This document shows, piece by piece, positions 1 to 13,605 of a DNA stretch of 64,000 nucleotides. Below the pieces are notes generated by a model. That model searched no databases. It was given only the letters and a program-made list of their open reading frames with translations, and was not told where the DNA came from. Numbering within the stretch: position 1 is the first letter of the stretch; each line of letters begins with the position of its first letter. This DNA comes from Rhynchonema sp. JSB1_4. Taxonomy: Eukaryota > Nematoda > Chromadorea > Monhysterida > Xyalidae. The stretch spans positions 50,796 through 114,795 of the forward strand of contig JASAMV010008366.1 in the NCBI GenBank assembly GCA_030248065.1. Reading direction: 5' to 3'. The position numbers were made by a program, and so were the translations under genes.

Positions 1-121
1 AAAGCCACTCACCACATCAACCACAATTCCCACAAAAAACACCCACACAAAAAATACAACCAAGTTTCGTTGGTCAAATGAGCGATATACGCCCATGTGC
101 ACCTGCCATGGTACATACATA

Positions 122-397
122 TGTATTGGTCGCACAATGACTATATAAGAATTGGTCAAATTTTTTTCCTGAATCGTGAAGAGGGAAAGTGACAGGGCAA
201 TGACGTTGCGTTGCGCGATCACACACAAACCATGCAGTCATCAAAATGTTTCAGAACTGCAGCAACGTGGGTGCCGTGCCGAATTATTTTGAGCTGTAAA
301 TGTTTTGTCAAAAGTACAAGTAGCATAGTGGTTAAGGTTGAACCTGAAGATCAGGGCAGATGAATTCTGATTTAGTCATTGTGCGACCAATACATAT
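122..397. repeat. nested inverted-repeat (MITE-like) element in the left arm of the foldback
   Basis: The string TGTATTGGTCGCACAATGAC near 124-143 recurs as its reverse complement near 373-396, so about 275 bp form a hairpin-capable unit. It lies between the two left-arm inverted segments of the larger foldback, which suggests insertion into that element. No coding content is seen. Confidence 0.5.
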
Positions 398-1034
398 ACA
401 TATATGCACGTCAGCTGCGCGCATGTGCGCCTGCCCTGGCACATACATACTGTATATATATGTATGTTGTGACCTTGTTCTGTTACTGGTACTTTATATT
501 CGCACATGCACACTTTATCTGATAATATAAATGACTTTACAGCAACAAATAACATGTATTGTACCGTATCATGTAAAGCGAAACCACTCAGAAAATACAC
601 AAACCTCCGTGAGGTGCCCATTGGCGTACCCGTGCGAACGTTGATATTAAGCACAAATGAATAAATGACATCAGACAGATGGCATAAAGCCAGAAAAACA
701 AGAAATTTGAAAATTCAAGTGGACAGGACAAGTAGTAAAGGTGACAGAGACCCCAAAATGGGCGTAAAAGTATGTAATATGTTTACTGTATGTACATATT
801 CAGGATGCAACAAAATTAGACAAAATGTGCGTCTCCACAACAAAGAAATCAGAAAATATGAGCTGTATCATCAAATGCAGGAACAACGCGAGTAAAGCAA
901 TCTGACCAAAATAAAATAATAATCCATTTCACAAGTCTAAATACAAAGCCTCATTGGGATGCGCGATTGGGGAGCGCAATGTGTTAACTGAAGAGAGCGA
1001 CGGCGAACCATGTGAATGCATAAATCACCAAATT

Positions 1035-1610
1035 ATGTGGGCACCAAAAGGTGCACAAATCAGAGATCAACCAGCCAGAACGGGGAACAAAAACGCTCAT
1101 TTTTGCTAAAACAAAACGCGAAAAGTGCTGAATATTATTGCAATTAAGAAAGACCGGGTTCGACATAACCTGCTCATTGCCGTGAGTTGACGAAGTGATT
1201 TGACCACTTGAGTTGACCACTGTAATATAAGCCAAAAGAACGGTGCACATTACGACATACTGTAAGCAGCAGGGGTGAGCAATGAATAAACGATTGATCA
1301 ACTTTTCGCACATGGTCACGAATGTACTAACGTCGTGCCTTGTCTCTGGTTGTGTACTGTAGATGCAGGGTGACTTTGCTCACATCAGCAGTTGGCCGAT
1401 GTTTCATTCAGAAAAGTATATCCCACAAAGTTGATCGTGTTTATTCATCATTGCGCTATTGCTTACTGTGTAATGCAGTGTTGTATTTGCTCGTTGTGTC
1501 GAACCGAACCCATTTTGTTCATTGCGTTTTGTTTGACAAAAATGAGCGTTTTTGTACCCCGTTCTTGCGGGTTGATCTCTGATTTGTGTGCCTTTTGGTG
1601 CCCACATTTG
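1035..1610. repeat. internal inverted repeat, about 85 bp arms
   Basis: The segment around 1035-1122 (GTGGGCACCAAAAGGTG, then ATCAGAGATCAACC, then AAAAACGCTCATTTTTG) is the approximate reverse complement of 1525-1605. The arms are diverged but clearly matched and enclose about 400 bp. Open frames inside are short, and I regard them as non-coding. Confidence 0.5.
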
Positions 1611-2469
1611 ACCTTTGTATTCCACTTGCACTGCCGTTTTGAAGCTTCCGAATTACTCACATAATAACAAATGAGCATGAAATGCACCGTTTCTGAAATA
1701 ATGGGTTATTTTAGCACGAAATAATGACACAAAATAAACTGGCAAACCAATTCATTAATCAGCAACACCTTTGGGATCACACGTAGACAGTAAATATACT
1801 CTATTTGGTGTATACGGTGTATCTATTTTTGATGATTTCGTGTCACACTTAGCGCCCGCCAAAATGTTCCCAAATACTCGTAGACAGGAAATGACGTCTA
1901 CATGTGTATACGGTCACTCAGTAGTTAAGGATGAGATAAAGGTCATGTCTATTTTGTGTCTATGAGGCTTAAGTATTGAAAATTCTGTGACACAATGTTT
2001 ATGTCACATAAATACGGTATACGTATGTAGGTATGTACTATCGCAGGTGCACATGCGCGCAGCTGACGTATATGTATATGTACAGTATGTATGTACCATG
2101 GCAGGTGCACATGGGCGTATATCGCTCATTTGACCAACGAAACTTTAAGCAATCATGAAATGAGTGAAATCAATGTGTTCAGCATCGCAGCCGGAATTGT
2201 TTGGTACCTGAATGGTTGAAATCGGTTAAGGTACGCACGTGCCAGCTTCATCTCAGCTTGCGTGCTTGCTAATTGAACATTTACCTTGTAAGGGGTATGT
2301 GTCATATTTTTGACAACTTGTGATGTTTCGGATAAAACGGTCCAATCGTGCATATCCCATGCTCAATATGACTTGAAACAGAGTGGGTGAATGCCATGCA
2401 CTGAACCACGGTGATACATCTCCATGCATGGCAGATTCCTACCACTTTTCAAACCTTTTACATTTCATG

Positions 2470-2578
2470 AACCCTACGTCTTGACCAGTGAACCCTACGT
2501 CTTGCCGCTTGTACCCTACGTCTTGTCCAACCCTACGTGTCGCCGAACCTTACGTCTTGACCGGCCCTACGTCTTGGC
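2470..2578 (+). repeat. short degenerate tandem repeat, core CCCTACGTCTTG
   Basis: About six copies of CCCTACGTCTTG or one-base variants (CCTTACGTCTTG, CCCTACGTGTCG) are spaced 15-22 bp apart. An open frame crosses the array, but it only reflects the repeat. A short GA run follows at about 2811-2820, just before the first recognised exon at 2845. Confidence 0.7.
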
Positions 2579-2844
2579 CAGGTACCGTCAGTCATACAAC
2601 AGGCACCCCAGGTGCACGGCCAGTTTTCCAGCGTTGGCTCATCATGTTGAGGAGATAACTATGACCGTGTTTGAGTGCGTCTCAAGCCATGCCACGTTCA
2701 AATCTAATAAATGAAACCAATAAAAATTCAAACGTCCTGTACGTCCTGACGATATTTTCGATCACCATACCATGACATCGTCGTATTTCGCGCACTCGGG
2801 AATAAAAAGAGAGAGAGAGACCCATAGAGACCCATCCTCGTCAG

Positions 2845-4121
2845 ATCACGGACATCAACAGCGCCGACGAACTATCACCCCATTTCGCCAACTGCGATGT
2901 CGTCCTGTCAGCACTCGGCTATCACGGACCGAAACTGGGTTATTTCGCTAGAGGAAGACTCGACTTCTACGTGGAAAGCGGGAAAGCAATTCTGGAAGCG
3001 ATGAAACGAGCTAAGGTATACCTACGTAGAGTATATGAATGCTTGAGTTGTGTGCAAATGAAAATCTTGTTCTAAAAAGTTCATCCGAACATTTTTCATC
3101 AGGCGTTAAAAATACTGTATCAGTTTGTTGTGCTCAGGCCAAACGGCTAATCGCAATCACTTCTTGGCTGACAAAGCCCGATCCAAGAACGCCGTGGCAA
3201 ATGAGACTGAATATTCTGGTAAGATACAATTTGTTTGACGCTTTGATTCTAAGTTCTGGTCGATACATCGTCTTGATGTGCATCTTGGGACGACCTGTTT
3301 TTCTGAAAGGGCATCATTTGTTTATCGCACAGCGTTGACGATTGAAACCATTCTTCCACTTGTGAACGTGCCAAGTTTGCACAATTTTCCTTGCCATTTC
3401 AGGTTAACGGCTATCAGCCGGTCCTTAGTGATATGGGTCGTATGGAGGACATGTTCCTGTCCGAGCCCGACATTCAGTTCACGGCCGTGCGTCCGCCGGT
3501 TGGTGATGTTTCACTGGCAGTATGAAAACCATAAAAACCACTGGAGATATGTATGTACAGGCAAACTACACCAACATGAGCTCGATTTCGCAGCTGGCAG
3601 AGTGGTGAAACATTCCGACGTGGCTGCTGATTTGGGAAATGTTACACGTTGAAGAATATAAAGTGGAGGATGATGATTTTATCTTTCTATTCGTTTTGAA
3701 AACACACCCCTTCGAAATCGGGCTCGTGTTGGCGTGGTTTGCCTTTAGGTACTAACGATAGCCTGATGCACAACCGGCCTCTATGAGAATGAACAATGAC
3801 CACCAACAAGCTTGAGCTCTCCGTAGCGCATTGGTAAATCGTTGGACTGATGACTGAAAGGCAGGAGGTTCGAATCCTCACCAGTCAATTTTCGACCCAT
3901 CACAGGTGCTGACCGATGGTGGAGTGACGAGTCATTCCATAATCGCTGACGAGGACCAACAGCTAATATTTCCTGTGAACCGGTGCCAGACGAGAACCTT
4001 CGTCACACCGACGATGTCCAGGGCTGATTTGGCCAGATTCATGGTGGACGTTGTAGATGGCGAAATGAGTAACGGAGATAATGGTGTCTATGTGGGGAAA
4101 CTGGTGACAATTGGCACTTGA
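2845..4121 (+). CDS. NAD(P)-binding flavin reductase / biliverdin reductase B-like protein, copy 1 (5' exon missing)
   Basis: Four exons can be read: 2845-3015, 3138-3218, 3403-3498 and 3906-4121 (stop included), joined by GT-AG introns all in phase 0. They align residue for residue with the complete paralogue at 16307-17933. Shared blocks are CDVVLSALGY, SWLTKPDP, DMGRMEDMFLSEP, FTAVRPP and ARFM.DVV. The family (atypical short-chain dehydrogenase fold, BLVRB-like) uses NADPH to reduce flavins or linear tetrapyrroles in the cytosol. The N-terminal exon carrying the glycine-rich nucleotide-binding loop is not seen; it may lie before the window, beyond the foldback element, or be lost. Without it the product could not bind cofactor, so a pseudogene remains possible, although the visible exons have no stops. 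Compared with the paralogue there is one extra intron, 3499-3905, splitting the last exon after RPP. Confidence 0.75.
3559..3744. mobile_element. 186 bp MITE with 33 bp terminal inverted repeats, copy 1
   Basis: The element begins AGGCAAACTACACCAACATG and ends with the reverse complement of a nearly identical sequence (...GTGGTTTGCCT). A second copy of exactly the same length lies at 11828-12013, and the interior matches closely, for example GACGTGGCTGCTGATTTGGG. A truncated relative of one end lies at about 19040-19075. This copy lies inside the intron 3499-3905, which is absent from the paralogous gene. Confidence 0.75.
3816..3888 (+). other. tRNA-like sequence (tRNA-derived fragment or pseudo-tRNA)
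   Basis: An A-box-like TAGCGCATTGG (3824-3834) and a consensus B-box GGTTCGAATCC (3867-3877) are spaced as in a tRNA. The T arm pairs over four base pairs. In the frame set by those boxes the anticodon loop would read CTGATGA (anticodon GAT, isoleucine). However, the anticodon stem has mismatches, and the would-be acceptor strands (CTCTCCG and CCAGTCA) do not pair. I therefore do not call a functional tRNA. It lies downstream of the MITE inside the extra intron of the reductase gene. Confidence 0.5.
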
Positions 4122-5591
4122 GATGCTGCCCGTTTATGCGACAGCTTGTCTGCTGTGGACGAAGTGATGAGTACATCCTCTTGCTAATGTTTCAGAAATC
4201 CGATGCTTCTCTTGTTGCGTGAAACTGCACCGTACATATAACTACTAGTATTTCTGACATTTCGCCATAATATGCTGCCATGTATAGTCATTTAGGTCGA
4301 CAACAAGATGTTCATTTTTCCTGTCTTGGCACATAATGAAGGTGCCAAATGTATACTAAACAGTCATAAAAAGAAAGGTGTCATATCCGAGACGTGATTG
4401 TTATTCAAAACGAACAGCAAAGCCAAGAAAACACGGCTGACACCTCTAATAATTTTGACGGTTATAGAATTTTCGGCCCGTATAGTCCAGCCACGAACTC
4501 ATGAGACCGCTGATTTTGAAGTTGACTTGAACGGATCCAATAATGTTCCGGTTCCACGCATTTCGGAAATGAAAGAAAGAGAAATGCATGTATTTTTTTT
4601 AAAAAAAACACGCTCTCCACCTCGGTGCGTAAATTCCCTTTTGACTCCCAAAACATTTGTGTGTTGAACGAGGTTGCTGTTCGCGTAAGCACGCAACAAA
4701 TTGAGGTCAGCCAGCTGGGACTTGTCATCATGTCTCTCGGCCCAATCTCTTTCTTTTGTTTGCGAAAACACGTGTAACCGGCGCATTTTTGAATCTGGCC
4801 AAGCAAGCTTTAAAACGAGTCGTCTCATGAGCACGTGGCTGGACTATACTTATCCTCAAAGAAAGGCGCAATGATGCCAATGAAGCATCAACATATTTCT
4901 GTCAGCTCTTTTATGGCTTCGGCGTAGCTTGGAGGCGGCAACTCTGGATGCGGCAAAGGGTTCAACTCCGTCATCACTGGGTACGGCTGATGGTGAGTTT
5001 GCGTCGTTGGCTGTTCATTCTGAAACATCAGTGGGTCAGATGATGAACTTTGGCGATACATGCCAGAATACCGGTTAGTTGTTAAAGCCGTCAACGCAAA
5101 CCGTCAACTTTATGGTCATCGTCGCAAACGGCCCTTGAATTGAGGACGAGAATATACATACATTGGTAGCATGATGACTACATACATACATAAGAGTCCA
5201 TCCAAAATTTTCCTGGTTGGCAAAGCGCACGTCTCGCTGTAGGGTAGATCACTTGTGCAATTCATATTTCTTTCAAAACATTCTTGCCGATATCGCTGTC
5301 GACTTGCTTGAACACAGTGAAGAGATTCAGGCAAAATATTGGATCAATTCGTTTCGTAGAAAGCGATATCTAAGTTGGTGATCAGATCGGATCGGAAGGG
5401 ATCTGCCTTGGTCACATGACTTTTTGAATTAAGGATATTAAAAACTTCGGTTATGCCGCTAATTTCAACCAGCGTAAAAAAGTTACACCGACGTAAATAA
5501 AAAACTTTTAAGCTGGACGATCTTAGTGGCTCCAGTAAATTTCTTGATATCCTTAATGCAAGAATCACGCTTGGCCAAGGCAAGTCACATC

Positions 5592-6828
5592 CAGGGTTGA
5601 AAAAAAAATTTTAATTAACGAGCTTTTTAAAAAAAACTTTTTTGACGAAATTTTTTTATTAGAAAAAGTGTTGCAAACGACGTTTCAGGATAAATGAAAT
5701 CGATACAACATATTTTTCAAAAATTGAAAAATTTGTCGCCTGAGACCCAACTGGTGTGGTGACCAGGGTTGGGCAAAAAACGTTTTTTTTCAAAAAATCG
5801 TTTTTAAAAAAAAACGTTTTTTTTAAAACGCCCAGATGACCAAAATATGCCCCCAAAAAAATTGGAAAACGCTCATGTTGGGAACAAAACGTGGTTAAAT
5901 GAAGCAATTCTATGTGTTCTGAGGCAAAATAAACGGGTTTCAACACTTTCCTAGCGGGTTGTTAAGATCCCATATCAGACCCGCGTCATGGGACCAACTT
6001 TGGCCGGGGTCATCACTCAAAGTCAAACTCCGTATATCGACGTATCTCGACAAAGTAAAAATTGGTCGAAAATTTTTTGAAAAAAATGGGACAAAAAATT
6101 GATTTTCCTTGATAATCAGGGTGCTTTCCCTGAAAAATCAGGGAAAATCAAGGAAATTCAGGGTTTAAAAAACGAAAAACGACCCAGGCGTTTTTTTTAA
6201 AAAACGTCGTTTTTTTAAGAAAAAACGCCGTCGTTTTTTTTGCCCAACCCTGGTGGTGACACCCGGTAGTATTGTGCAGATTCTATGGTCTCCGACCAGT
6301 CTGAGGTAGATGTTAACTAATGATGTTACTCTAATGTATTGTAGCAAGTCGCACAACGTTTTTTAATGCATCTGATGCCGTATATCGGATATACGACCAT
6401 CAAAATATCGATTACAGCCCAAATCTTGCGTGTCAGATCGACTTTGCGCGCCCGGTTTTGCACCAGACCTGCATATATACATGCGTAGCGGCATGCAGTA
6501 GTACATTATCGGTGCCACATCACTATAAAAGACCACCCCCGCGCATCCCTGTACAGATTTGGGGACAATACAGGGCGCCGCAGGCGCGATTTTGGATTTT
6601 AAATTTTATAAGGCTATAGTATAGTTAATGTGGCTCGATTCATGACCATGTAGCAGTTTGCCCGTCCACGGAAAAAAAAGTGCTAATTTTTGTCTCGAAA
6701 AAGGCCATTTTTGGACATTTCAGCCCATTTTGGACAACTTTTTTTTATCAAATTTCAAATTCAAAAAAATTTTTTAAAATTTTTTAATTTAGAATTTTTT
6801 AATTAACCACTTTTTTTAAACAACCCTG
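5592..6828. mobile_element. hAT-like non-autonomous element, outer copy carrying a nested element
   Basis: It begins CAGGGTTGAAAAAAAAA at 5592 and ends ...ACAACCCTG at 6828. Flanks are GTCACATC (5584-5591) and GTCACATA (6829-6836), an 8 bp target duplication with one mismatch. Removing the nested element and one copy of its duplication leaves about 740 bp. No transposase frame is visible. It lies in intron 5 of tetraspan pseudogene A. Confidence 0.75.
5764..6252. mobile_element. hAT-like MITE (CAGGGTTGGGC family), nested copy, 489 bp
   Basis: The ends CAGGGTTGGGCAAAAAA and ...TTTTTTGCCCAACCCTG are inverted. Both flanks carry a perfect 8 bp duplication GTGGTGAC (5756-5763 and 6253-6260). Its relative at 15222-15699 lies in the opposite orientation with its own perfect duplication. 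The interior has no coding capacity. Confidence 0.9.
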
Positions 6829-6981
6829 GTCACATATGATCCGATCCCCAAGTGTGATATCGCTCATAATATCATTGTGGGACCATCACACAAGACATTA
6901 GGGCTGAGTTGACGAGATGAGTATAAGCCAAATGCCACAAAGGCCGCCTGCGAACATTGCACACGCGCATAGTCAGCTGCT

Positions 6982-7390
6982 CAAGGGCGGATCCAGGGGG
7001 GCCACAGGGGCCATGGCCACCATTTGGTCCATTTGGCCCCTGAAGGGGGGCCACCGTTTCGGAAGGAAGAAGGAAAAAGGGCCCTAAATCGCAGGATTTT
7101 CACTCTGATACACTTCAAAAGTCCAAAAATCGCGCGCTTCGCGCGTCAGATACGCCCATTTTCGGGTACGCCCATACGCCCATGAAAGTTGGCTTTCGCG
7201 CGCCTAAAAGTGCCAAAATTTCGCTCGCTTGGCGCGCATTGTCACAATTTGTATAATATTTTGTGTAAAAAGCGCGAAATTCTAAACAAGCACTAGATAA
7301 AAATGACTTTTCAAAAATGGAACAAGCACTAGATACAAATGACTTTTTGGATTTGGCCCCTCCCTTGGCCAAAAGCTGGATCCGGAACTG
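6982..7390. mobile_element. 409 bp hAT-like element inserted in tetraspan exon 5
   Basis: The left end CAAGGGCGGATCCAG and the right end CTGGATCCGGAACTG are imperfect inverted repeats. The flanking AGCTGCT is duplicated (6975-6981 and 7392-7398); in intact copy C it occurs once in the corresponding exon. A related copy lies at 47488-47894, and both contain a tandem pair of about 35 bp (ACAAGCACTAGATA...). Hosts on both sides read as tetraspan exon 5, so the insertion is secondary. Confidence 0.8.
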
Positions 7391-8688
7391 TAGCTGCTGC
7401 CTGATTGAGCACGGTTGCATTATTGACGGATGTGATATGCAGTTGGGACACTGCTATACCAAAATATTATGTAACGCTGAAGCTGATAGTAGTACTTTAT
7501 TTCGTCTCAGACACGAAAAGGGTAAACGTCAACAACCGCTCGAAGCGTGACAGTAACGATGAATACATAGGTGTTTACAATTTAGCCGGCACAAATTACA
7601 TAAAGAGTTGGGGTACATTTGCATGAATTTAAAAGTGCAATTTTATAATAGCGGCAATATTACACAACTGACACACACAATAATATTTACACACCACACC
7701 ACAACTCAACACGTTTCGTTTCGTTTTCGTTTCGTTTTACTTTTCATGGTTATAACCACAAGGCATATGCGCAACATCAACATAATCATTGATAAAATGG
7801 ATCGCATAACCTTATACCAGCAATAAAACGTTTGTGATTATCGCAGTTCAGTCTCACAGTTTGCGATTTGAAAGGTCAGGTGTCCAGAAACGGATTGTCA
7901 TACGAAACTTATGTACAAAAAGACACAGCAAAATGTCCAGTAATACTGACAACAGTGTCCAGTAAAAGAAAGAGTAATAATAACATTGTTATTTAGCTAG
8001 CAGTTATTCAACACAAAGCAGGTTGGTTGATGGGCAAAGCGCGTAGCTAACACAATCTGAGAAGCATTATGCAATTTCGAATTTTCTTTCGCATGAAGTA
8101 CACCTTCATCGCTGGACACCCATTTACAAAGTTTCGAAAATTTGGACACAACAATAATCAGCAGGCAAATAATTGTACACATTGGACATCAATACAAGAG
8201 GTGAAGAGGACAAGACAAGAATATTTGCATCTATCGGTACCATAACAGCACGGGATACAACATTGGGACGAGAACTTTTGCGATTTGACACAGTATAGTT
8301 TTCAGCACAATAAACCCAACAGGAAAATGATGGAAACCACATACATACATGTGCGTCAATTTCATACGCCTGGAGAATACCATTGGGCTGATAGCACGAA
8401 CACCAAAACGAATCAAGAAGGGTAGTACAATCAACATCGCGATTCCAAATTCCGAGAAACAAACGAATACCTTTCGTGTTGTCTCACTAACTCATAGCAT
8501 ACTGCATGATCAGGCTCACCGCCTGCTGTTGGTGCCTCAGTGGATCGATTCATGACGTTGTAGCAGTTTGCCATAATGTACAGAGTCCAGGCCTGAAAGC
8601 ATGTTTTGACTTTGTCGGGTGACACTTTGATTTTTCTTTCAAATCCGGAGTACAAAAGGATCAGTCATAAGTTTCTTGCGATTTCGCT

Positions 8689-9064
<376 letters not shown>

Positions 9065-9359
9065 AATTTTTTTGAAACAAAGAGAGCGAGAGAGACTAAC
9101 TTCAACTGCTGTAGTCACCAGGTCCCTATTGTAGATTGACAACAGAACGCCGATTGCCAACATTAAAATGAACTGAATTACGGCGATCACTTCTTGACGA
9201 CGCAGCCCGACCGCGGCGTACATGGCGCTGACCGCGGACAGCCACGTGTATATCGCGGTCACCAAAGTCACTAAATGGATTACATTTTGTTACAAGTTGT
9301 ATGTCTCAAAATCGCTGCTAAAGAACGATCCGCAAATAATAATCTAGACCTGATGAATT

Positions 9360-11437
9360 ATAGGACAGGAAATTGATGTTAAATTTTCACTAACTGAACG
9401 GGCTGCTCGAAGCACTAGTTCCTGCAGTGAAACGTGCGCCCCATATAAACGCGTAACAGAACTGAAACACTCAAAAAGTGCAAGTCATGATCATCGGAAC
9501 GTTATATATTCCAAATGGAAATAAAGCAAAAACGTATACAGCGTACGTACATAGAGCTGAGCGGCATACATGGCATCCCATTTTCCACAACAGACCATGC
9601 CCTCCCGGTTTATTTCAGGCTCATCATTTGCCGCCTCTCCGTTTGCTTGGGGGTCGTTGGGGGATATGATGGCGAGATCGACCTGTGTGGAGTAAGGTTG
9701 CTGGCCGCACGTGCGTTGTTGTGCAGGGTGTACCGATGGAAGGGCTTGCACGGTGCTGGCGGACATAGTTTTCCCAAAAAACTTGCGAAGTATGAAATAA
9801 CACGTTTTCGTTCAAATCAGTGCTTTACCGTGAGGAGACTAAGATGTGAATAAGAAATATGTTTTATTGGCCGCTCGGCATTGTGCGCGTGATTAGCTTT
9901 GCCGAAGGTATTGCTATGGAAACGTGGCGTGACGATGGGATACAGTTATGACCACAGCTCACGCCATTCGATGGTGCAACCTGGTAAACAAGAATAGTGC
10001 AACTACTGCTGTAACTTGATTAACAGCACGCAACTAAAGCTGTTTTTTAGACAAATGGATAGTTCTAACCTGCTTGTCCACGTGTCGGACAGCGAATGGC
10101 CAACTGTGCGAACGTGAAGCACAAAAGCATCTTTTCGGAAAATGAAGTTGTTTAAGGGACGTTCTCTCGATTTTGATTTCTACAACAAGTTGTTCATTTT
10201 TTCACACTTACTTTTTTTATGACCTGAACAAAATGTACACAAAAGATACATACTGTACATAAAAGTAAAAAGGTCATACCCGAGATGTGATTGTAGCTCA
10301 AAACCGACATTAAAACAAAGAAAATACGGATGACACCTCTGATAATTCCTGACGGTTATGAAATTTATGGCCCTTACCTATCTTCAAAAAAAGGCGCAAT
10401 GATGTTAGGACACGAAATTGATGTTAAATTTTCACTAACTGAACGGGCTCGAAGCACTAGTTCCTGCAGTGAAACCTGCGCCCAACATAAGCGCGTAACA
10501 GAACTGAAACATTCAAAAAGTGCAAGTAATGATCATCAGATCGTTATATATTCCAAATGGAAATAAAGCAAAAACGTGTACAGCGTACATACGTACATAG
10601 AGCTGAGAGACCATGGAACCGGCATGTTTGGCACCCCATTGTCCACAACAGACCATATCCTCCCGGTTTAATATTTCAGGCTCATCATTTGCCGCCTCTC
10701 CGTTTGCTTGGGGGTCGTTGGGGGCTATGACGTGAAGATCGATCTGTGTGGAGTAAAGTTGCTGGCCGCACGTGCGTTGTTGTGAAGGGTGTGGCGATGG
10801 AAAAGCTTGCACGGTGCTGGCGGACATACCTTTTCTCAAAAAACTTGCGAAATATGAAATAATACGCTTTCGTTGAAATCAGTCCTTTATCGTGAGGAGA
10901 CTAAGATGTCAACAAGAAATAGGCGTGATTGGCCGCTCGGCATTGTGCGCGTGATCAGCTTTGCCGAAGGTATTGCTATGGAAACGTGGCCCAAATGGGA
11001 TACGCCGTTCGATCGCGTGACCTACCAAAGAATAGTGCAACTACTGCTGTAACTTGATGAACAGCAAGCAACTAAGCTGTTTTTTGAGACACCTGAATAG
11101 TTCTAACCTGCTTGTCCATGTGTCGGACAGCGCATGACCAACTGTGTGAACGTGAAGCACAAAAGCATCTTTTCGGAAAATGAAGTTGTTTAAGGGACGT
11201 TCTCTGGATTTAGAACTATACAACAAGTTGTTCATTTTTTCACACTTAGTTTTTTATGACCTGATGAAAGAACAAAATGTATACAAAAGATACATAAAAG
11301 TAAAAATGTCATACCCGAGATGTGATTGCAGCTCAAAACCGACATTAAAACAACGAAAATACGGATGACGCCTCTGATAATTCCTGACGGTTATGAAATT
11401 TTCGGCCCTTACTTATCTTCAAAGAAAGGCGCAATGA
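9360..11437. repeat. tandem segmental duplication, two units of about 1.04 kb
   Basis: Positions about 9360-10402 and 10404-11437 are colinear copies. Each holds tetraspan exons 2 and 1, the upstream region with the shared block ATTGCTATGGAAACGTGG, and a stretch matching the 3' flank of copy C. The junction is readable at about 10402, where GGCGCAATGATG (3' flank) is joined to TTAGGACACGAAATTGATG (intron 2). This duplication created fragment B. Confidence 0.8.
10440..10827 (-). pseudogene. tetraspan gene fragment B (exons 1 and 2 only)
   Basis: Exon 1 (10597-10827, 77 codons from MSASTVQAFP) and exon 2 (10440-10503) keep open frames and the same splice phases as copies A and C. Downstream of exon 2 the sequence jumps at about 10402 to the 3' flank of the neighbouring gene, so exons 3-6 are absent. 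An in-frame upstream ATG at 10839 would add MRKG. The promoter region was copied along with it, so transcription is possible, but only a truncated protein with the cytosolic head and first membrane segment could result. Confidence 0.7.
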
Positions 11438-11464
11438 TGCCAATAAAGCATCAACATATTTCTA

Positions 11465-13605
<2,141 letters not shown>

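Larger units (their letters stand above)
62..2145. mobile_element. 2.1 kb foldback element with about 60 bp terminal inverted repeats
   Basis: Positions 62-121 and 2086-2145 are near-perfect reverse complements, starting AAGTTTCGTTGGTCAAATGA on the left. A second, less exact inverted pair lies just inside, at about 380-445 and 2010-2075, sharing a core CAGCTGCGCGCATGTG. No reading frame with transposase features is visible, so this looks like a non-autonomous or composite foldback element. I could not identify a clear target-site duplication. It lies upstream of the first visible exon of the reductase-like gene at 2845 and may sit in that gene's first intron. Confidence 0.6.

Noticed and set aside
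3817..3887. Functional isoleucine tRNA
   Set aside because: The acceptor stem does not pair and the anticodon stem has mismatches; kept only as tRNA-like.
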